Shown: positions 8,601-16,918 of the stretch, piece after piece | Layout of the letters: each line of letters starts with the position of its first letter | Numbering within the stretch: the stretch's first letter is position 1 | Virus record (IMG/VR): IMGVR_UViG_3300025910_000007 | Span: 1 to 64,000 of that record | Strand: one strand, 5' to 3' | Origin: a virus | DNA length: 64,000 nt | Made by a program: the position numbers and the translations under genes | The notes under the pieces: model-generated | The model's database searches: none | The model's input: only the letters and a program-made list of their open reading frames with translations | Told to the model about the DNA's origin: nothing

Positions 8601-8830
8601 GGTTTCAGGCCTCCCCAACCAATCGGAACGCGATTGCCCTGATCGTCGTAGTAGACGATGGCGAAGTTAGTATCGCTGTAGCCGTCCCATTCCAGTATCG
8701 GTTCAGCATAGCGGCGAACGGTTCTGCCATCGGTGCTGACGTAGTACCAGCAGAACCCGTCGCGAACAGCCTTCCAATCACCGCCAAGGACCACTTTCAA
8801 TTGTTCAGCGATGGGGCGTTTGCGTTTCAT
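8561..8830 (-). CDS. Small phage protein, unknown
   Basis: The chosen start at 8830 (MKRKRPIAEQ) overlaps the stop of the DUF5662 gene as ATGA. The 89-residue product has a WYYVSTDGRTVRR beta hairpin and an aspartate-rich FAIVYYDDQGN segment. A longer upstream start would duplicate coding sequence of the DUF5662 gene and is unlikely. No function can be assigned. Confidence 0.55.
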   Translation of the reverse strand: MKRKRPIAEQLKVVLGGDWKAVRDGFCWYYVSTDGRTVRRYAEPILEWDGYSDTNFAIVYYDDQGNRVPIGWGGLKPCRTNSQIRASLS

Positions 8831-9303
8831 TCGTCCAGCATCGCAGCGGTGTTTTCCAGTATCCGTACCAATTGCGGTGACAGACTGAAGCGATCTGCAT
8901 TGTGGCGGATGCTTTTCAAAATGTTCCCGTCGTTGTGCCTCTCGCCGGCCGCCTTCCAATCGCAGAACATTTCCACCAAATCAACAAGGTTCATGTCGCT
9001 AACGCCTTCACGGTGGTGTTCAGGATGGTGACGATTTCGCGCGTAGTGATGGGCAAGCGCCGGTCCCAACGCTTTGCGGAACCCTTCGTATTCAGCACTG
9101 CCGTAGGTAGAGGTCGCCAACTTCGGGGTGAATTCAGTGAAAGCCTCGACTTCAGGACTGGACAACTTGCTCTGGTCATGCAATTCACTGCGTGACAGCA
9201 GCGCCTGAACGAAAAGATTCAACAAATTGCGGACACGTTCAATGTGTCGCATGGTTGCGTAGTTCGTCGCCTGTTGCTCAATCGTCAGCGCGTTTTCAGC
9301 CAT
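8827..9303 (-). CDS. DUF5662 family phage protein
   Basis: The 158-residue protein carries the family signature: HIERVRNLLNLF, HDQSKLSSPEVEAFTEFTPKL, HHYARNRHHPEHH and MNLVDLVEMFCDWKAA. The histidine/aspartate-rich core resembles a metal-dependent HD-like site, but no activity has been established. The family is frequent in phages of many hosts. Confidence 0.85.
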   Translation of the reverse strand: MAENALTIEQQATNYATMRHIERVRNLLNLFVQALLSRSELHDQSKLSSPEVEAFTEFTPKLATSTYGSAEYEGFRKALGPALAHHYARNRHHPEHHREGVSDMNLVDLVEMFCDWKAAGERHNDGNILKSIRHNADRFSLSPQLVRILENTAAMLDE

Positions 9304-9342
9304 TGGCAGTTTCCTTTGTTTGACGATAAGGGCGTTTGCGTT

Positions 9343-9744
9343 TCATCTTCCGTTGAGACGTTTTTCAACTGCGGCCAACTGATCGACCTGATTGATCCTG
9401 GGATACATCGCAGACAGGATGCTGTAGACGGCGTACTGAAGCTGCTGGAATTCTTCGGTTTCGGCGACGCTTTGGTTCCCTGCAACGCAACGTTCAGCCA
9501 ACGTAATGCGGCGGGGATTCAGCACCCGCAAGATGTCTTCCCCGACCGTCATGATCCACTGCTCTGCCTCAGTGATCTGCTTGTCTTCACGCTTGTTCTT
9601 GCCGCCCTGGATACGTTGCTCGATCCAATGTCGCACGGTGCTGGGCGATGTCCAGTCGCGTCCCAGCAGCACGAACAGCCATTCCGTGTCAGCAGCACGA
9701 TTCAAACAGCTTGTTGGATTCGCCAGCTCGTTGCACTTTTTCAT
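9343..9744 (-). CDS. Small phage protein, unknown
   Basis: The start at 9744 (MKKCNELANPTS) is preceded by GGAG and gives 133 residues. The protein is mostly helical, with DTEWLFVLLGRDW near the N-terminus and a C-terminal helix ending AVEKRLNGR. No catalytic or metal-binding motif is recognised. It lies two bases after the upstream zinc-finger gene. Confidence 0.55.
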   Translation of the reverse strand: MKKCNELANPTSCLNRAADTEWLFVLLGRDWTSPSTVRHWIEQRIQGGKNKREDKQITEAEQWIMTVGEDILRVLNPRRITLAERCVAGNQSVAETEEFQQLQYAVYSILSAMYPRINQVDQLAAVEKRLNGR

Positions 9745-9745
9745 G

Positions 9746-10189
9746 TCACTCTCCATAACCTTCAACGGCGTCCCCACCCGGTTCCTGCAACGGTCCATAC
9801 CATTGTCCACCGAATGAGGCGCTGTCGTGACGTTTGTCGTCCCCGGCCCGGTAGTGAAATCCGCATTCCGTAACGCGGACCAACAGGGCGACGAATGCGA
9901 GACTTTCTCGCCACCAGTACCAGCCCGGTGATGTCGGTACGTGCGTAGTCCAGCGCAGTGCCCAACCGGACCGCAGCTTTTCCCACCAGTAACCTTTCGC
10001 GTAGTTCAGAATGCCAACGTAGACGGCTTCATCCTGTTCAGTGGTCATCTTCACGCCGGGACAGTCAGTGGGCAGCGAACCTTCCGCGCCACCACAGACC
10101 TTGCACAACACCAGGCCGCCCTCGCAAATGTTGCAGCCGGGGCAGTCTTCCTTGTCACAGTCTTTTGAGGTTTTGAGTACGTGCTTCAT
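9746..10189 (-). CDS. Zinc-finger phage protein with CxxCGGAEGSLPTDCPG motif
   Basis: The start at 10189 gives 147 residues. The N-terminus holds a CPGCNICEGGLVLCKVCGG zinc-binding cluster followed by AEGSLPTDCPG, a combination widely seen in small phage proteins. The C-terminal half is tryptophan-rich (GWYWWRES, GQWYGP) and resembles a small beta domain. It probably binds nucleic acid or protein; function unknown. Confidence 0.65.
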   Translation of the reverse strand: MKHVLKTSKDCDKEDCPGCNICEGGLVLCKVCGGAEGSLPTDCPGVKMTTEQDEAVYVGILNYAKGYWWEKLRSGWALRWTTHVPTSPGWYWWRESLAFVALLVRVTECGFHYRAGDDKRHDSASFGGQWYGPLQEPGGDAVEGYGE

Positions 10190-10194
10190 GTTGT

Positions 10195-10401
10195 TTAATC
10201 CTGGCTGTCGAAGTTGTTCAGCAGCACCTGCTCGACTTCGTTGGCCATTTCCCGTAGCCAATTATCCCACTCCTCTTTGTACTTTTTGGTTGCGGTGAGC
10301 ACTGCTTTGGCCAGTGGCGGGAAATCCATTTGCATATCTGCCAGTACCTTGTTGACGATGTTCGCTGCCAACTGATGAATCGTGGCTTTGGTCTGTCTCA
10401 T
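10195..10401 (-). CDS. Small helical protein, unknown
   Basis: This 68-residue, charged helical protein has its ATG overlapping the stop of the upstream gene (ATGA), which supports it being translated. It has no recognised domain. Confidence 0.5.
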   Translation of the reverse strand: MRQTKATIHQLAANIVNKVLADMQMDFPPLAKAVLTATKKYKEEWDNWLREMANEVEQVLLNNFDSQD

Positions 10402-10607
10402 GACTGCCCCTTCTTCGATTTGAAACGGTAGATGTTCCGCACGTCTTTACCCGTTTCCAGTTTATACTCTGCCCGTGTCCAGCAGGACCAGACTGGCGTA
10501 TCGCACGCGCAGCCGAATACGATATAGCCGATCTTGTGTCCTTGTTTGTTCAGGCGGTTCAGATAGCCTTTGGGGCGGAATTCTTGTTTGCAGATTGAGC
10601 AGATCAC
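10398..10607 (-). CDS. Small zinc-ribbon-like protein
   Basis: The 69-residue protein begins CSICKQEF and has a later FGCACDTPVWSCW segment, so four to five cysteines could hold one zinc. The rest is basic. It is coupled to its downstream neighbour by a four-base overlap. Nucleic-acid binding is possible; no family is recognised. Confidence 0.5.
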   Translation of the reverse strand: MICSICKQEFRPKGYLNRLNKQGHKIGYIVFGCACDTPVWSCWTRAEYKLETGKDVRNIYRFKSKKGQS

Positions 10608-10611
10608 GATG

Positions 10612-10848
10612 CTATCTCTTTATAACTTTGTCATAGTGTCCAGCAATGCTGCCATCGGTGAAAACGACATGACGTTCCATTGTTGGCACTCGCAGACGTC
10701 GAGATTCTTCTGAGGTGAATTCAGTGAGAATAATCTTGGCGATCTGCTTGTTTTGCCGTTGGCCAGCATTGAAACCGTCTTCTTTGATGTGAATGACTTC
10801 ATCGCCAATGGACAGGCCGTTGTGCGACTGCATGTGAGTGTGTGTCAT
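10612..10848 (-). CDS. Small phage protein, unknown
   Basis: The start at 10848 (MTHTHMQSH) overlaps the stop of the upstream gene as ATGA and gives 78 residues. The sequence (IGDEVIHIKEDG, HVVFTDGSIAGHYDKV) suggests a small SH3-like beta barrel. No family is recognised. Confidence 0.5.
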   Translation of the reverse strand: MTHTHMQSHNGLSIGDEVIHIKEDGFNAGQRQNKQIAKIILTEFTSEESRRLRVPTMERHVVFTDGSIAGHYDKVIKR

Positions 10849-11039
10849 CTTGCATTCTCTTGCTTCGGTATTAGGCCCCATGTCATTCCATCCGGCAGCG
10901 GTCGCGGCCGGCTAATCAGTATCTCTACTACCTTCGGCGGATAGGATGGGTCTATGTTCGCCGGACCGCTGTAAACGACCTTGCGACCGTCCGCCAGTAC
11001 CAGCGTGACAGTCTGGTAGAGGTGTTTTTCATCATTCAT
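10845..11039 (-). CDS. Small beta-rich protein, unknown
   Basis: The 64-residue protein contains TVTLVLADGRKVVYSGPA, a pattern of small beta-hairpin phage proteins. It overlaps the end of the upstream gene by eight bases and the start of the downstream gene by four, so it is part of a coupled string. Function unknown. Confidence 0.5.
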   Translation of the reverse strand: MNDEKHLYQTVTLVLADGRKVVYSGPANIDPSYPPKVVEILISRPRPLPDGMTWGLIPKQENAR

Positions 11040-11547
11040 TGTGCAGTTCCTTGGCGACGGTCAGACGACGTTGCACTTCGGCGGACACCCTCTTCTCGAA
11101 CGCTTCGTCCAGTCGCTTATCTAGTCCCTCGTCGATCCTCGCCAGCGCTTTTTGAATGCGTGCGTTTGCTTCGCCCAACAACTTCAATTCGTAACGTGTA
11201 ATGCGGCTGTCTGCCGCCTGTTCATACGTCCTGACCATGTCGTCCCAGCATTCGGACGCAATCCTCTTGATCGCATCTTCAGTAGCTTTCTGGATCAACT
11301 CAAACACAGTGTCCTGAATCTGCACCTTGAACTTTCCGGTGCGCTGGTCCCAGACCTCCTTACCGACGTAGGCTTCGATTTCATTTTGAATGCTTTGCGC
11401 CATCTTGGCCAGCACCGGGTCTTGGCAGAGGGCCTTCAGCCGCTTGCGAGCAAACTCCTCGACGATCTGATGTCGCAATTCCACCTCGATCTGTGTGTCG
11501 CCGCCAATCAATCTTTCCAATGCTGGCAGGTTCAATTGCACAATCAT
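11032..11547 (-). CDS. Coiled-coil phage protein, unknown
   Basis: About 171 residues (ATG at 11547 or 11553), strongly helical and charged, with long heptad-like stretches from residue 30 to the end. No catalytic motif is seen. It follows the SbcC C-half immediately, so an accessory role in the recombination nuclease complex is possible but only inferred from position. Confidence 0.5.
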   Translation of the reverse strand: MIVQLNLPALERLIGGDTQIEVELRHQIVEEFARKRLKALCQDPVLAKMAQSIQNEIEAYVGKEVWDQRTGKFKVQIQDTVFELIQKATEDAIKRIASECWDDMVRTYEQAADSRITRYELKLLGEANARIQKALARIDEGLDKRLDEAFEKRVSAEVQRRLTVAKELHNE

Positions 11548-11554
11548 GGTCACC

Positions 11555-12232
11555 TCACAAATGAATTACCTTCCCGCACGCGATCTGTTTGCTGTGCGTA
11601 ATTAGCACGATCTGCGTTGCCATCTCGTCTGCCAACGATTCCAGCAACTGCCGTGCTGCCGGGCGGTGTTCGCGGCTCAGATGACGAAAAGGTTCATCGA
11701 GAAAGAGTATTCGGCGCTTCCTTGGTCGTGATAGCATCAATGACAGCAACCGCAAGGCGAAGGCGGTAACGTCAAGAACGCCACCACCGACGTTACTGGG
11801 GTCTACCTTCCTACCATCTCGCAGGAACCGTAACTGCGCTTCTGTCTTGCCTCTGGCCTGTCTGAAGCCTACCTCGAAGCTGTAAGCATCGGGGCCGAAT
11901 ACCGCTTTCAGACAGCGCGAGACGATGCCTGCAATGCGGGAATGGGCTTTCTGCTGGATCGCTTCTGCGACGGCCTGAATGAGCTGTTGCGCTTGCAGAG
12001 CAGTTTGTTCTCGTTGGGTTGCTGCTGCCAGGGCTTTACGTTCGCTGCGAACGGTGCGAATGGCATGAGCGTAATCGGCTTGCAGACGGGTTAGGCGGGA
12101 CTGGATTTCATCGGTTTGCAAAAAGGGGGTAGTTAGTTGCCCCGCCCGTTCCGCTTCCGCCGCTTGCCCATGCTGGCCGGTCCTCGGCCCGTTTGCCGCT
12201 GCGCTAGCGTTAATAAGGGGGGTATTAGCCAT
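11555..12232 (-). CDS. SbcC/Rad50-like ATPase, C-terminal half
   Basis: The 225-residue protein has a coiled coil (residues 40-110) followed by an ATPase lobe with a D-loop and Walker B segment, RRILFLDEPFRHLS, and an H-loop VLITHSKQ. It has no Walker A and no zinc hook; these lie in the gene at 17350-18375. Together they would rebuild a T4 gp46-like ATPase partnered with the SbcD-like nuclease at 15957. The ATG overlaps the stop of the upstream gene by eight bases. Confidence 0.8.
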   Translation of the reverse strand: MANTPLINASAAANGPRTGQHGQAAEAERAGQLTTPFLQTDEIQSRLTRLQADYAHAIRTVRSERKALAAATQREQTALQAQQLIQAVAEAIQQKAHSRIAGIVSRCLKAVFGPDAYSFEVGFRQARGKTEAQLRFLRDGRKVDPSNVGGGVLDVTAFALRLLSLMLSRPRKRRILFLDEPFRHLSREHRPAARQLLESLADEMATQIVLITHSKQIACGKVIHL

Positions 12233-13625
12233 CTACAGCCCCGCTGTAGCGTTTGGGGGCCTTTACAATGGGGTAGATACCCAACGCATCGAAGTACAGC
12301 TGGTGCATCACGCGAAACAGTTCGTTCCGCGCGTACTTCGGAACCAAAAAGCTGTCATGACAGCCCAGACAGGGAATGCTCTGGCAGGTGAAATGGTACA
12401 GCAGGTTGATAGCGATTGTCGAATCTACCCGCATGAGCTTGACGCCCATGTCCTGACCAAAATAGTGGTCGATCCGACGATGGTAGGCACGTACAACCGG
12501 AACGATCTTTTTGAACGTCAGATTGGTGCGGCTGAGAGCGTCCCGTAAGTTGTTCGATTCTGCCAGTGCTTTGCCCCGTTTCCATTCGCCGCCCTTTGTC
12601 CGCGGCAGCAACTTGCGATTGCATGCGCTAATTGCGGCGGTATCTGAATCCGCGTTGAGTAAAGCGTTCACCATCACCTTTGCCAGCAAACGCATGTCCG
12701 GCGTCGTGTCATCGCCCCACAGCCGATAGGGGTCTTCTTTGTAGTCAATCTTTTCCAGATGATACACCATGCGCGGGTGCATACCGCTGTAGTCCATCTC
12801 GACCGATGTAGTTCCGTTGAACTCAATGGATTTCCGTTCGCGTCGCCCCAACGATTGATGCCCGTATCGACCCGTGTACAGCCTGCCATGCTGCTGGAAA
12901 TTGTCAGTGAATATCGCGTAGTGGATTGGTCGCAGCCGGTAGGCGCCGTCGTCGCAATCCTGCACGGTATCCCATCGTTCATAGTAAATGCGGTACAGCC
13001 GATTGACCTTGTTGATGTGGACCAGTTTGGCGTGAGTATCCGCCGCAATGGGATCAGTGGGGTCAAATGGCAGTTCTTCCCTGATGTCGCCACGCTTGCG
13101 CAGAATGACGTAGCTTTTCATCGGGGTTTCCGGTTCGTAATCCCACGGGTCTTTGTGGGCCTGTTCCTTGACCGGCTCTGCTGGTATGGCTCGCGACATC
13201 TTCGGCGATCCTTTCGGGCTGCGGTACAGGTCAATCAGCCCGACGTCATCGGCGCAGTCCTGTACGTTCAATTTCGCTTTGGAACAGTCGGGGCGTTTGG
13301 GGTCACGAGGTGTCAGCACGCAAGCCCCGATCCGGGCCGCTTCTACCAACTCACCGAAGTAATCATGCCAGTACGTTCGTTTTTCGTGTACCTTGTACTT
13401 CTTGAACAACGGCGACTGCATGAGTTGATCGAACAGGACGTCGGCGCGGCGGTTATTTTCGGTGGTGCGCTTGACGCCCTGCCGAATCATCAGTGTTGGT
13501 AACTTATTGTAAACGGCGTCGAGCGGTAGTTTGCCGGATTTGCTGCGGACCTTCGGCCGACGTTCCTGAGCCTGCGCCCACGCTGCTGCACTCGTTTTAC
13601 GCGACGCCTTTGTCGCCTTGGCCAT
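12225..13625 (-). CDS. Polymerase-A-like palm protein of unknown role
   Basis: The 466-residue protein has three stretches that resemble family A polymerase motifs in order: SVEMDYSGMHPRMVYH (like motif A, DYSxxELR) near residue 275, LLAKVMVNALLNAD (helix like motif B) near 315, and CLGCHDSFLVP (like motif C, HDE) near 425. Upstream, FQQHGRLYTGRYGHQSLGRRER resembles the arginine-rich strand before motif A. The N-terminus is basic. The bona fide DNA polymerase is a different gene at 30339. A primase, translesion or terminal-transferase role is conceivable. Confidence 0.6.
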   Translation of the reverse strand: MAKATKASRKTSAAAWAQAQERRPKVRSKSGKLPLDAVYNKLPTLMIRQGVKRTTENNRRADVLFDQLMQSPLFKKYKVHEKRTYWHDYFGELVEAARIGACVLTPRDPKRPDCSKAKLNVQDCADDVGLIDLYRSPKGSPKMSRAIPAEPVKEQAHKDPWDYEPETPMKSYVILRKRGDIREELPFDPTDPIAADTHAKLVHINKVNRLYRIYYERWDTVQDCDDGAYRLRPIHYAIFTDNFQQHGRLYTGRYGHQSLGRRERKSIEFNGTTSVEMDYSGMHPRMVYHLEKIDYKEDPYRLWGDDTTPDMRLLAKVMVNALLNADSDTAAISACNRKLLPRTKGGEWKRGKALAESNNLRDALSRTNLTFKKIVPVVRAYHRRIDHYFGQDMGVKLMRVDSTIAINLLYHFTCQSIPCLGCHDSFLVPKYARNELFRVMHQLYFDALGIYPIVKAPKRYSGAVDG

Positions 13626-13734
13626 GACAGCCCCCTATCCTCATTTCTGGTAAAGGTTCCGGGTGGCCCGCACGGCATCGGTAGAAACAGATAGGGGGAA
13701 AGCAAACCCGATGAACGGCGGGCCGCGACGGTAG

Positions 13735-13980
13735 CTACTCCGTCTGCCCGGATGCTCCCTTTAGTATATCCTTTTCGGCTGTTGCCCGCTTTGCTGAACA
13801 GGCGGGACACCAATCATTCTGCACTTCATAGTCAACCACACCGAAGACCTTTTTGGTGAATATGCTGGTCCAGCCCTTCGGTGACGCTTGACGTCCTGAT
13901 GCGCAGTGTGCATACGCGATAAGTTCCAGTCGGCAATTGTCGCATGTCCACAAGAACGGATAGACCTGTCTCATGCCCAT
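13735..13980 (-). CDS. Small zinc-ribbon protein
   Basis: The 81-residue protein has CDNCRLELIAYAHC near the start and DWCPACSAKRATAEKD near the end, two CxxC knuckles that can form a zinc ribbon. It begins four bases downstream of the TIGR02996-like gene stop. Function unknown. Confidence 0.55.
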   Translation of the reverse strand: MGMRQVYPFLWTCDNCRLELIAYAHCASGRQASPKGWTSIFTKKVFGVVDYEVQNDWCPACSAKRATAEKDILKGASGQTE

Positions 13981-13983
13981 CGC

Positions 13984-14361
13984 CTAGCCCTCCCCGCAGA
14001 AACTGAGGATCGCGTCCAGCAGACATTCGATGGGGGGCGTCTCCCATGAGCATGGTTTATACCCCATACCTTGCCCTCCGAGTGTCATTTCATCTTCGTC
14101 AATTCTTTGGAACAAAACAGTAGGCAGGTCTTCCGGCCCTTGCAGGATATCGCGTGATACCACGTAAGTATGATCGTGCCAGCCGGTAAAGGTCCGGGGA
14201 CGCCACCCTTTCTGTTCCCATTCCCGCAGATATCTCGCAGCCCGGTCTTCGCCGCGTTCTTCCAGCCAATCCGCCAGCATCAACTTTGGCGCAGCGACGT
14301 CTGGGCGTTCGAGTATCGCGTCTTTGAAGGCGTTCAGGTCTTTGGTATCGGTAGCAGTCAT
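13984..14361 (-). CDS. TIGR02996-domain protein
   Basis: Residues 8-48 (FKDAILERPDVAAPKLMLADWLEERGED, followed by RAARYLREWE) match the TIGR02996 repeat-companion domain, which is abundant in Gemmata-like planctomycetes and some myxobacteria. The remaining 75 residues have no known fold. Its presence in a phage suggests capture from, or adaptation to, such a host. It lies in a string of overlapping small genes. Confidence 0.75.
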   Translation of the reverse strand: MTATDTKDLNAFKDAILERPDVAAPKLMLADWLEERGEDRAARYLREWEQKGWRPRTFTGWHDHTYVVSRDILQGPEDLPTVLFQRIDEDEMTLGGQGMGYKPCSWETPPIECLLDAILSFCGEG

Positions 14362-14582
14362 TCGTCGCCTTGCGGTTCAGTCCACCACTGCGGTGGCGTC
14401 AATCCCATGTTGTACCAGTCGCCACGGCCCATTGGCCATTTATGCGGCCACAGTTTGAATATGGCCTGCTTGACCTTGTCTTTCTCCTCTTCGTTGACCT
14501 GCTGGCGGATACCCTGACCAACGCCGGCAATGTTCATGGCGGCATGACCAATCAAGGTAATCATGGCTTCTTGTTTGGTCAT
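14358..14582 (-). CDS. Small phage protein, unknown
   Basis: The 74-residue protein has a short hydrophobic helix (residues 7-25) and a tryptophan-rich C-terminus. Its stop overlaps the TIGR02996-like gene start as ATGA. No domain is recognised. Confidence 0.5.
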   Translation of the reverse strand: MTKQEAMITLIGHAAMNIAGVGQGIRQQVNEEEKDKVKQAIFKLWPHKWPMGRGDWYNMGLTPPQWWTEPQGDE

Positions 14583-14585
14583 CGT

Positions 14586-14885
14586 TCAATCCAAATCAGC
14601 GATCAGACCGAATTTGCGTGCCAATTTTGCCATCTGCGCACAATCTTCTTTGCTTGCATGTTCATCGAAACAATTGCTGGAAACGTGGTACAGTGCCAAG
14701 GCGAATTCATTTTCGCCAGTCTGTTTGGCCAACTCGCGCAACTGTTTCGCGTATTCGCCGCGTCCAGCGTCAGTAGGGTATGTTCCGCCTTCGACACAGC
14801 CGCGAATTTTCAAACCTTCCATGACCCAGCTGACGAACATGATGGCCAATGCAGCATCGGCGAACGCACCGCTTTGCAAGTTCAT
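14586..14885 (-). CDS. Small helical phage protein, unknown
   Basis: The 99-residue helical protein has AEYAKQ-type charged helices and three cysteines spread along the chain. It overlaps the upstream coiled-coil gene by four bases. No family is recognised. Confidence 0.5.
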   Translation of the reverse strand: MNLQSGAFADAALAIMFVSWVMEGLKIRGCVEGGTYPTDAGRGEYAKQLRELAKQTGENEFALALYHVSSNCFDEHASKEDCAQMAKLARKFGLIADLD

Positions 14886-15154
14886 ACTTCCTCCAGCCTA
14901 TCGCCATATTCTTGGTTGAACTGCGCCAGCAATTCCGCCGCTTCTGTTTCCGCCTGTTCCGCCTCTCGTTCCAGCTTCTTCAGGCGGGCTTCCAGTTTGT
15001 GCTCATCCGCCGTCCCGTATTGCTTCTCATGCTCAGCATCAATCTGGGCCAGACGTCCAGCCGCCTGATCAGCTTCACGTTGGAGACGTTCCGCCGTTTT
15101 CTTGATACGCTGGAATTCTTCCAGGGTAATGGCGTCGTTCGGCTTGGTCATCAT
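14882..15154 (-). CDS. Small coiled-coil protein, unknown
   Basis: The start at 15154 overlaps the upstream stop (ATGA) and is preceded by GAGG, giving 90 residues. Almost the whole length is a predicted two-helix coiled coil rich in Glu, Ala, Lys and Gln. It may be a scaffold or partner protein. Function unknown. Confidence 0.55.
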   Translation of the reverse strand: MMTKPNDAITLEEFQRIKKTAERLQREADQAAGRLAQIDAEHEKQYGTADEHKLEARLKKLEREAEQAETEAAELLAQFNQEYGDRLEEV

Positions 15155-15375
15155 TTCCTCGGCTGACATTCCTTTGCATACCGCTGGCAGACGGTATTGA
15201 CAGTGTCGTCAGTGCCAATGCGAATGACCACATCATTGAATACGAGGCCAATTATGCGACTGTCGCGATTGCGTCGCAAATGTTCGATTGTTAGTTCAGC
15301 AGTGCGACCGATCTCACTGCCGGCCGGCGGGTGTAAATAAGTGTCCCACTGTCGCACGTCATCGAGGTATTTCAT
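15151..15375 (-). CDS. Small phage protein, unknown
   Basis: The start at 15375 (MKYLDDVRQW) overlaps the stop of the upstream basic protein. The 74 residues contain a RIIGLVFNDVVIRIGTDD beta segment and a C-terminal helix. No family is recognised. Confidence 0.5.
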   Translation of the reverse strand: MKYLDDVRQWDTYLHPPAGSEIGRTAELTIEHLRRNRDSRIIGLVFNDVVIRIGTDDTVNTVCQRYAKECQPRK

Positions 15376-15548
15376 CTGCCCCGTCCTTTCTTCCACTGTT
15401 TGCGTCGTCGTTTCTTTGGCTTACTGCCCTTGGGCCGAACAATCAACATCTTTGGCGGTTGCGAGAACGACGGCTTGCATATGTCCGTACTGTTACGTGG
15501 ATCGTTTTCGGGCAGTTTGTAACCGCCCTTGCTGCGAGAACCCATCAT
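15372..15548 (-). CDS. Small highly basic protein
   Basis: The start at 15548 (MMGSRSKGG) overlaps the upstream stop as ATGA. The 58-residue product ends with a long Lys/Arg tail (RRRKQWKKGRGR), so it may bind nucleic acid. No family is recognised. Confidence 0.5.
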   Translation of the reverse strand: MMGSRSKGGYKLPENDPRNSTDICKPSFSQPPKMLIVRPKGSKPKKRRRKQWKKGRGR

Positions 15549-15781
15549 GTCATCCGGCAATTGACTCGGTGTTCGCGTTCTTCCGCCGTGATGTTGTACT
15601 CTGTTCCGCAAGTGCATTCGTAATTGAGGTAATGGATGCGGTAATTGCGGTTCCATCCTGAACCGCAGGGGGTATTAGTCTTGCTGCACTTCGGGCATTT
15701 GGTAGGGAGGATATCCGCGTATTCCAGTGCTTCCAACATGGCGTTGTCCGCAGCCGAAAGCCTCTGTTGTAATTCGGTCAT
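15545..15781 (-). CDS. Small zinc-ribbon protein
   Basis: The start at 15781 (MTELQQRLS) gives 78 residues with CPKCSKTNTPC and YECTCGTEYN knuckles, suggesting one zinc ribbon. The C-terminus is charged. Function unknown. Confidence 0.55.
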   Translation of the reverse strand: MTELQQRLSAADNAMLEALEYADILPTKCPKCSKTNTPCGSGWNRNYRIHYLNYECTCGTEYNITAEEREHRVNCRMT

Positions 15782-15873
15782 TATGTGTACTCCAACCAAT
15801 CCTCATCTCGATGTACGGTGAAGCCGCTTTCCAGTTTCGGGTGGCGCAGACCACGCCCGAGCACGTCCCCCAT
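15781..15873 (-). CDS. Very small ORF, uncertain
   Basis: A 30-codon ORF (MGDVLGRGLR... ending DWLEYT) fits exactly between its neighbours. Its TAA overlaps the next ATG (TAATG) and its start follows the previous stop without a gap. Coupling is the only evidence for translation, since no clear ribosome site is present. Confidence 0.35.
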   Translation of the reverse strand: MGDVLGRGLRHPKLESGFTVHRDEDWLEYT

Positions 15874-15960
15874 TCACAACCATTGAATCTCATGTTCCGC
15901 CACAAATGCAAACAGCAGATTTCCAGCTGCATCTGTCATAGTTGCATTGACTGGTGTCAT
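15874..15960 (-). CDS. Very small ORF, uncertain
   Basis: A 28-codon ORF (MTPVNATMTD...) starts with an ATGA overlap at the end of the SbcD-like gene and ends one base before the next small ORF. Tight coupling suggests it may be translated. It has no recognisable function. Confidence 0.35.
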   Translation of the reverse strand: MTPVNATMTDAAGNLLFAFVAEHEIQWL

Positions 15961-16916
15961 TTTCCATCTCCTCTGTCCAGTATCCCTAGCACCGTTCGCC
16001 GTACTTCAGCCGGCGCCCCGTCCAATGCCCGTCGCAACGCTTCACCAAAGTCTACCGCTACGTCAGACAGATTGCCCAACTCCTCAAGGAAATCTTCCAT
16101 GCCCGCAGCCGTCAGGGCCTGCATGCGGTCTGGTTCGATGAATTGATCCTTGCTCACGTCCAGGTAGTGCCGCTCAATGCGCCCGTCGCTGTACAGCAAT
16201 CCGACGCATGGCTTGCTGTCCCGTTCAGCGCTGGTCCGACGCTGGAAACAGCCTGGCACGAACACCGGCGTCTTCCCTTCGCCACTGGACAACAGGCCGC
16301 AGTGATTGTCACCGACAACGCAGGCATCATAGCCTTTCAGACGCTTGCGGAATTCAGCCAACCGGCCCCGTTCTGGCGCCCCCGGATAGCCGGTCTTGGA
16401 TGTCCAGACCATCTCATGACAGACCGCCAGCCGAAAGCCGAATGGATCGACGCTACCGCCAGTCCAGGGCGTCACCGGATGGCCCCACGGGAAACCATGC
16501 AGGATTAGTTTGTTTAATGTCAGGGGCTTGTCCGGCTGTAGATATGTCACTTTGCCTGCCTCAACTAACGTCCAAAACGCACTGCGGTGCAAATCTTCTT
16601 GAGCATGGTTAGGGGTGTCGTGCTGGCCGTTGATGCCGCAGCAATTGGGCATCCGCTTCAGCAAAAAGTTGACAAGCTGCGCAGGCTCATTCCACCGATG
16701 AAGAATATCCCCGGCAACAACCAACGAGCAGCGGTGCTCACTGACCAGCGTAAAAAGTTGCTCCAATTGTCGATCCTGTGCTGTGTACCAGTTCTCATAG
16801 GATCGAGCAATGGGCGGGCGATGGCTAAAATGCAAATCGGAACAGAGGATCGCTAGCACTGTAGGTGGCTGATCCTTCGGCGGTTGCTGAGGTCGGCGGT
16901 CGAAAGGATTGTTCAT
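15957..16916 (-). CDS. sbcD: SbcD/Mre11-like nuclease
   Basis: The 319-residue metallophosphoesterase has the expected motifs: SDLHFSH (motif I), VVAGDILHRW (motif II), GINGQHDTPNH (motif III, usually GNHD) and LILHGFPWG. It should be the nuclease partner of the split SbcC-like ATPase, acting on DNA ends and hairpins like T4 gp47/gp46. ATG 16916 is preferred over GTG 16922. The proline-rich N-terminus is unusual. Confidence 0.85.
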   Translation of the reverse strand: MNNPFDRRPQQPPKDQPPTVLAILCSDLHFSHRPPIARSYENWYTAQDRQLEQLFTLVSEHRCSLVVAGDILHRWNEPAQLVNFLLKRMPNCCGINGQHDTPNHAQEDLHRSAFWTLVEAGKVTYLQPDKPLTLNKLILHGFPWGHPVTPWTGGSVDPFGFRLAVCHEMVWTSKTGYPGAPERGRLAEFRKRLKGYDACVVGDNHCGLLSSGEGKTPVFVPGCFQRRTSAERDSKPCVGLLYSDGRIERHYLDVSKDQFIEPDRMQALTAAGMEDFLEELGNLSDVAVDFGEALRRALDGAPAEVRRTVLGILDRGDGK

Positions 16917-16918
16917 AT

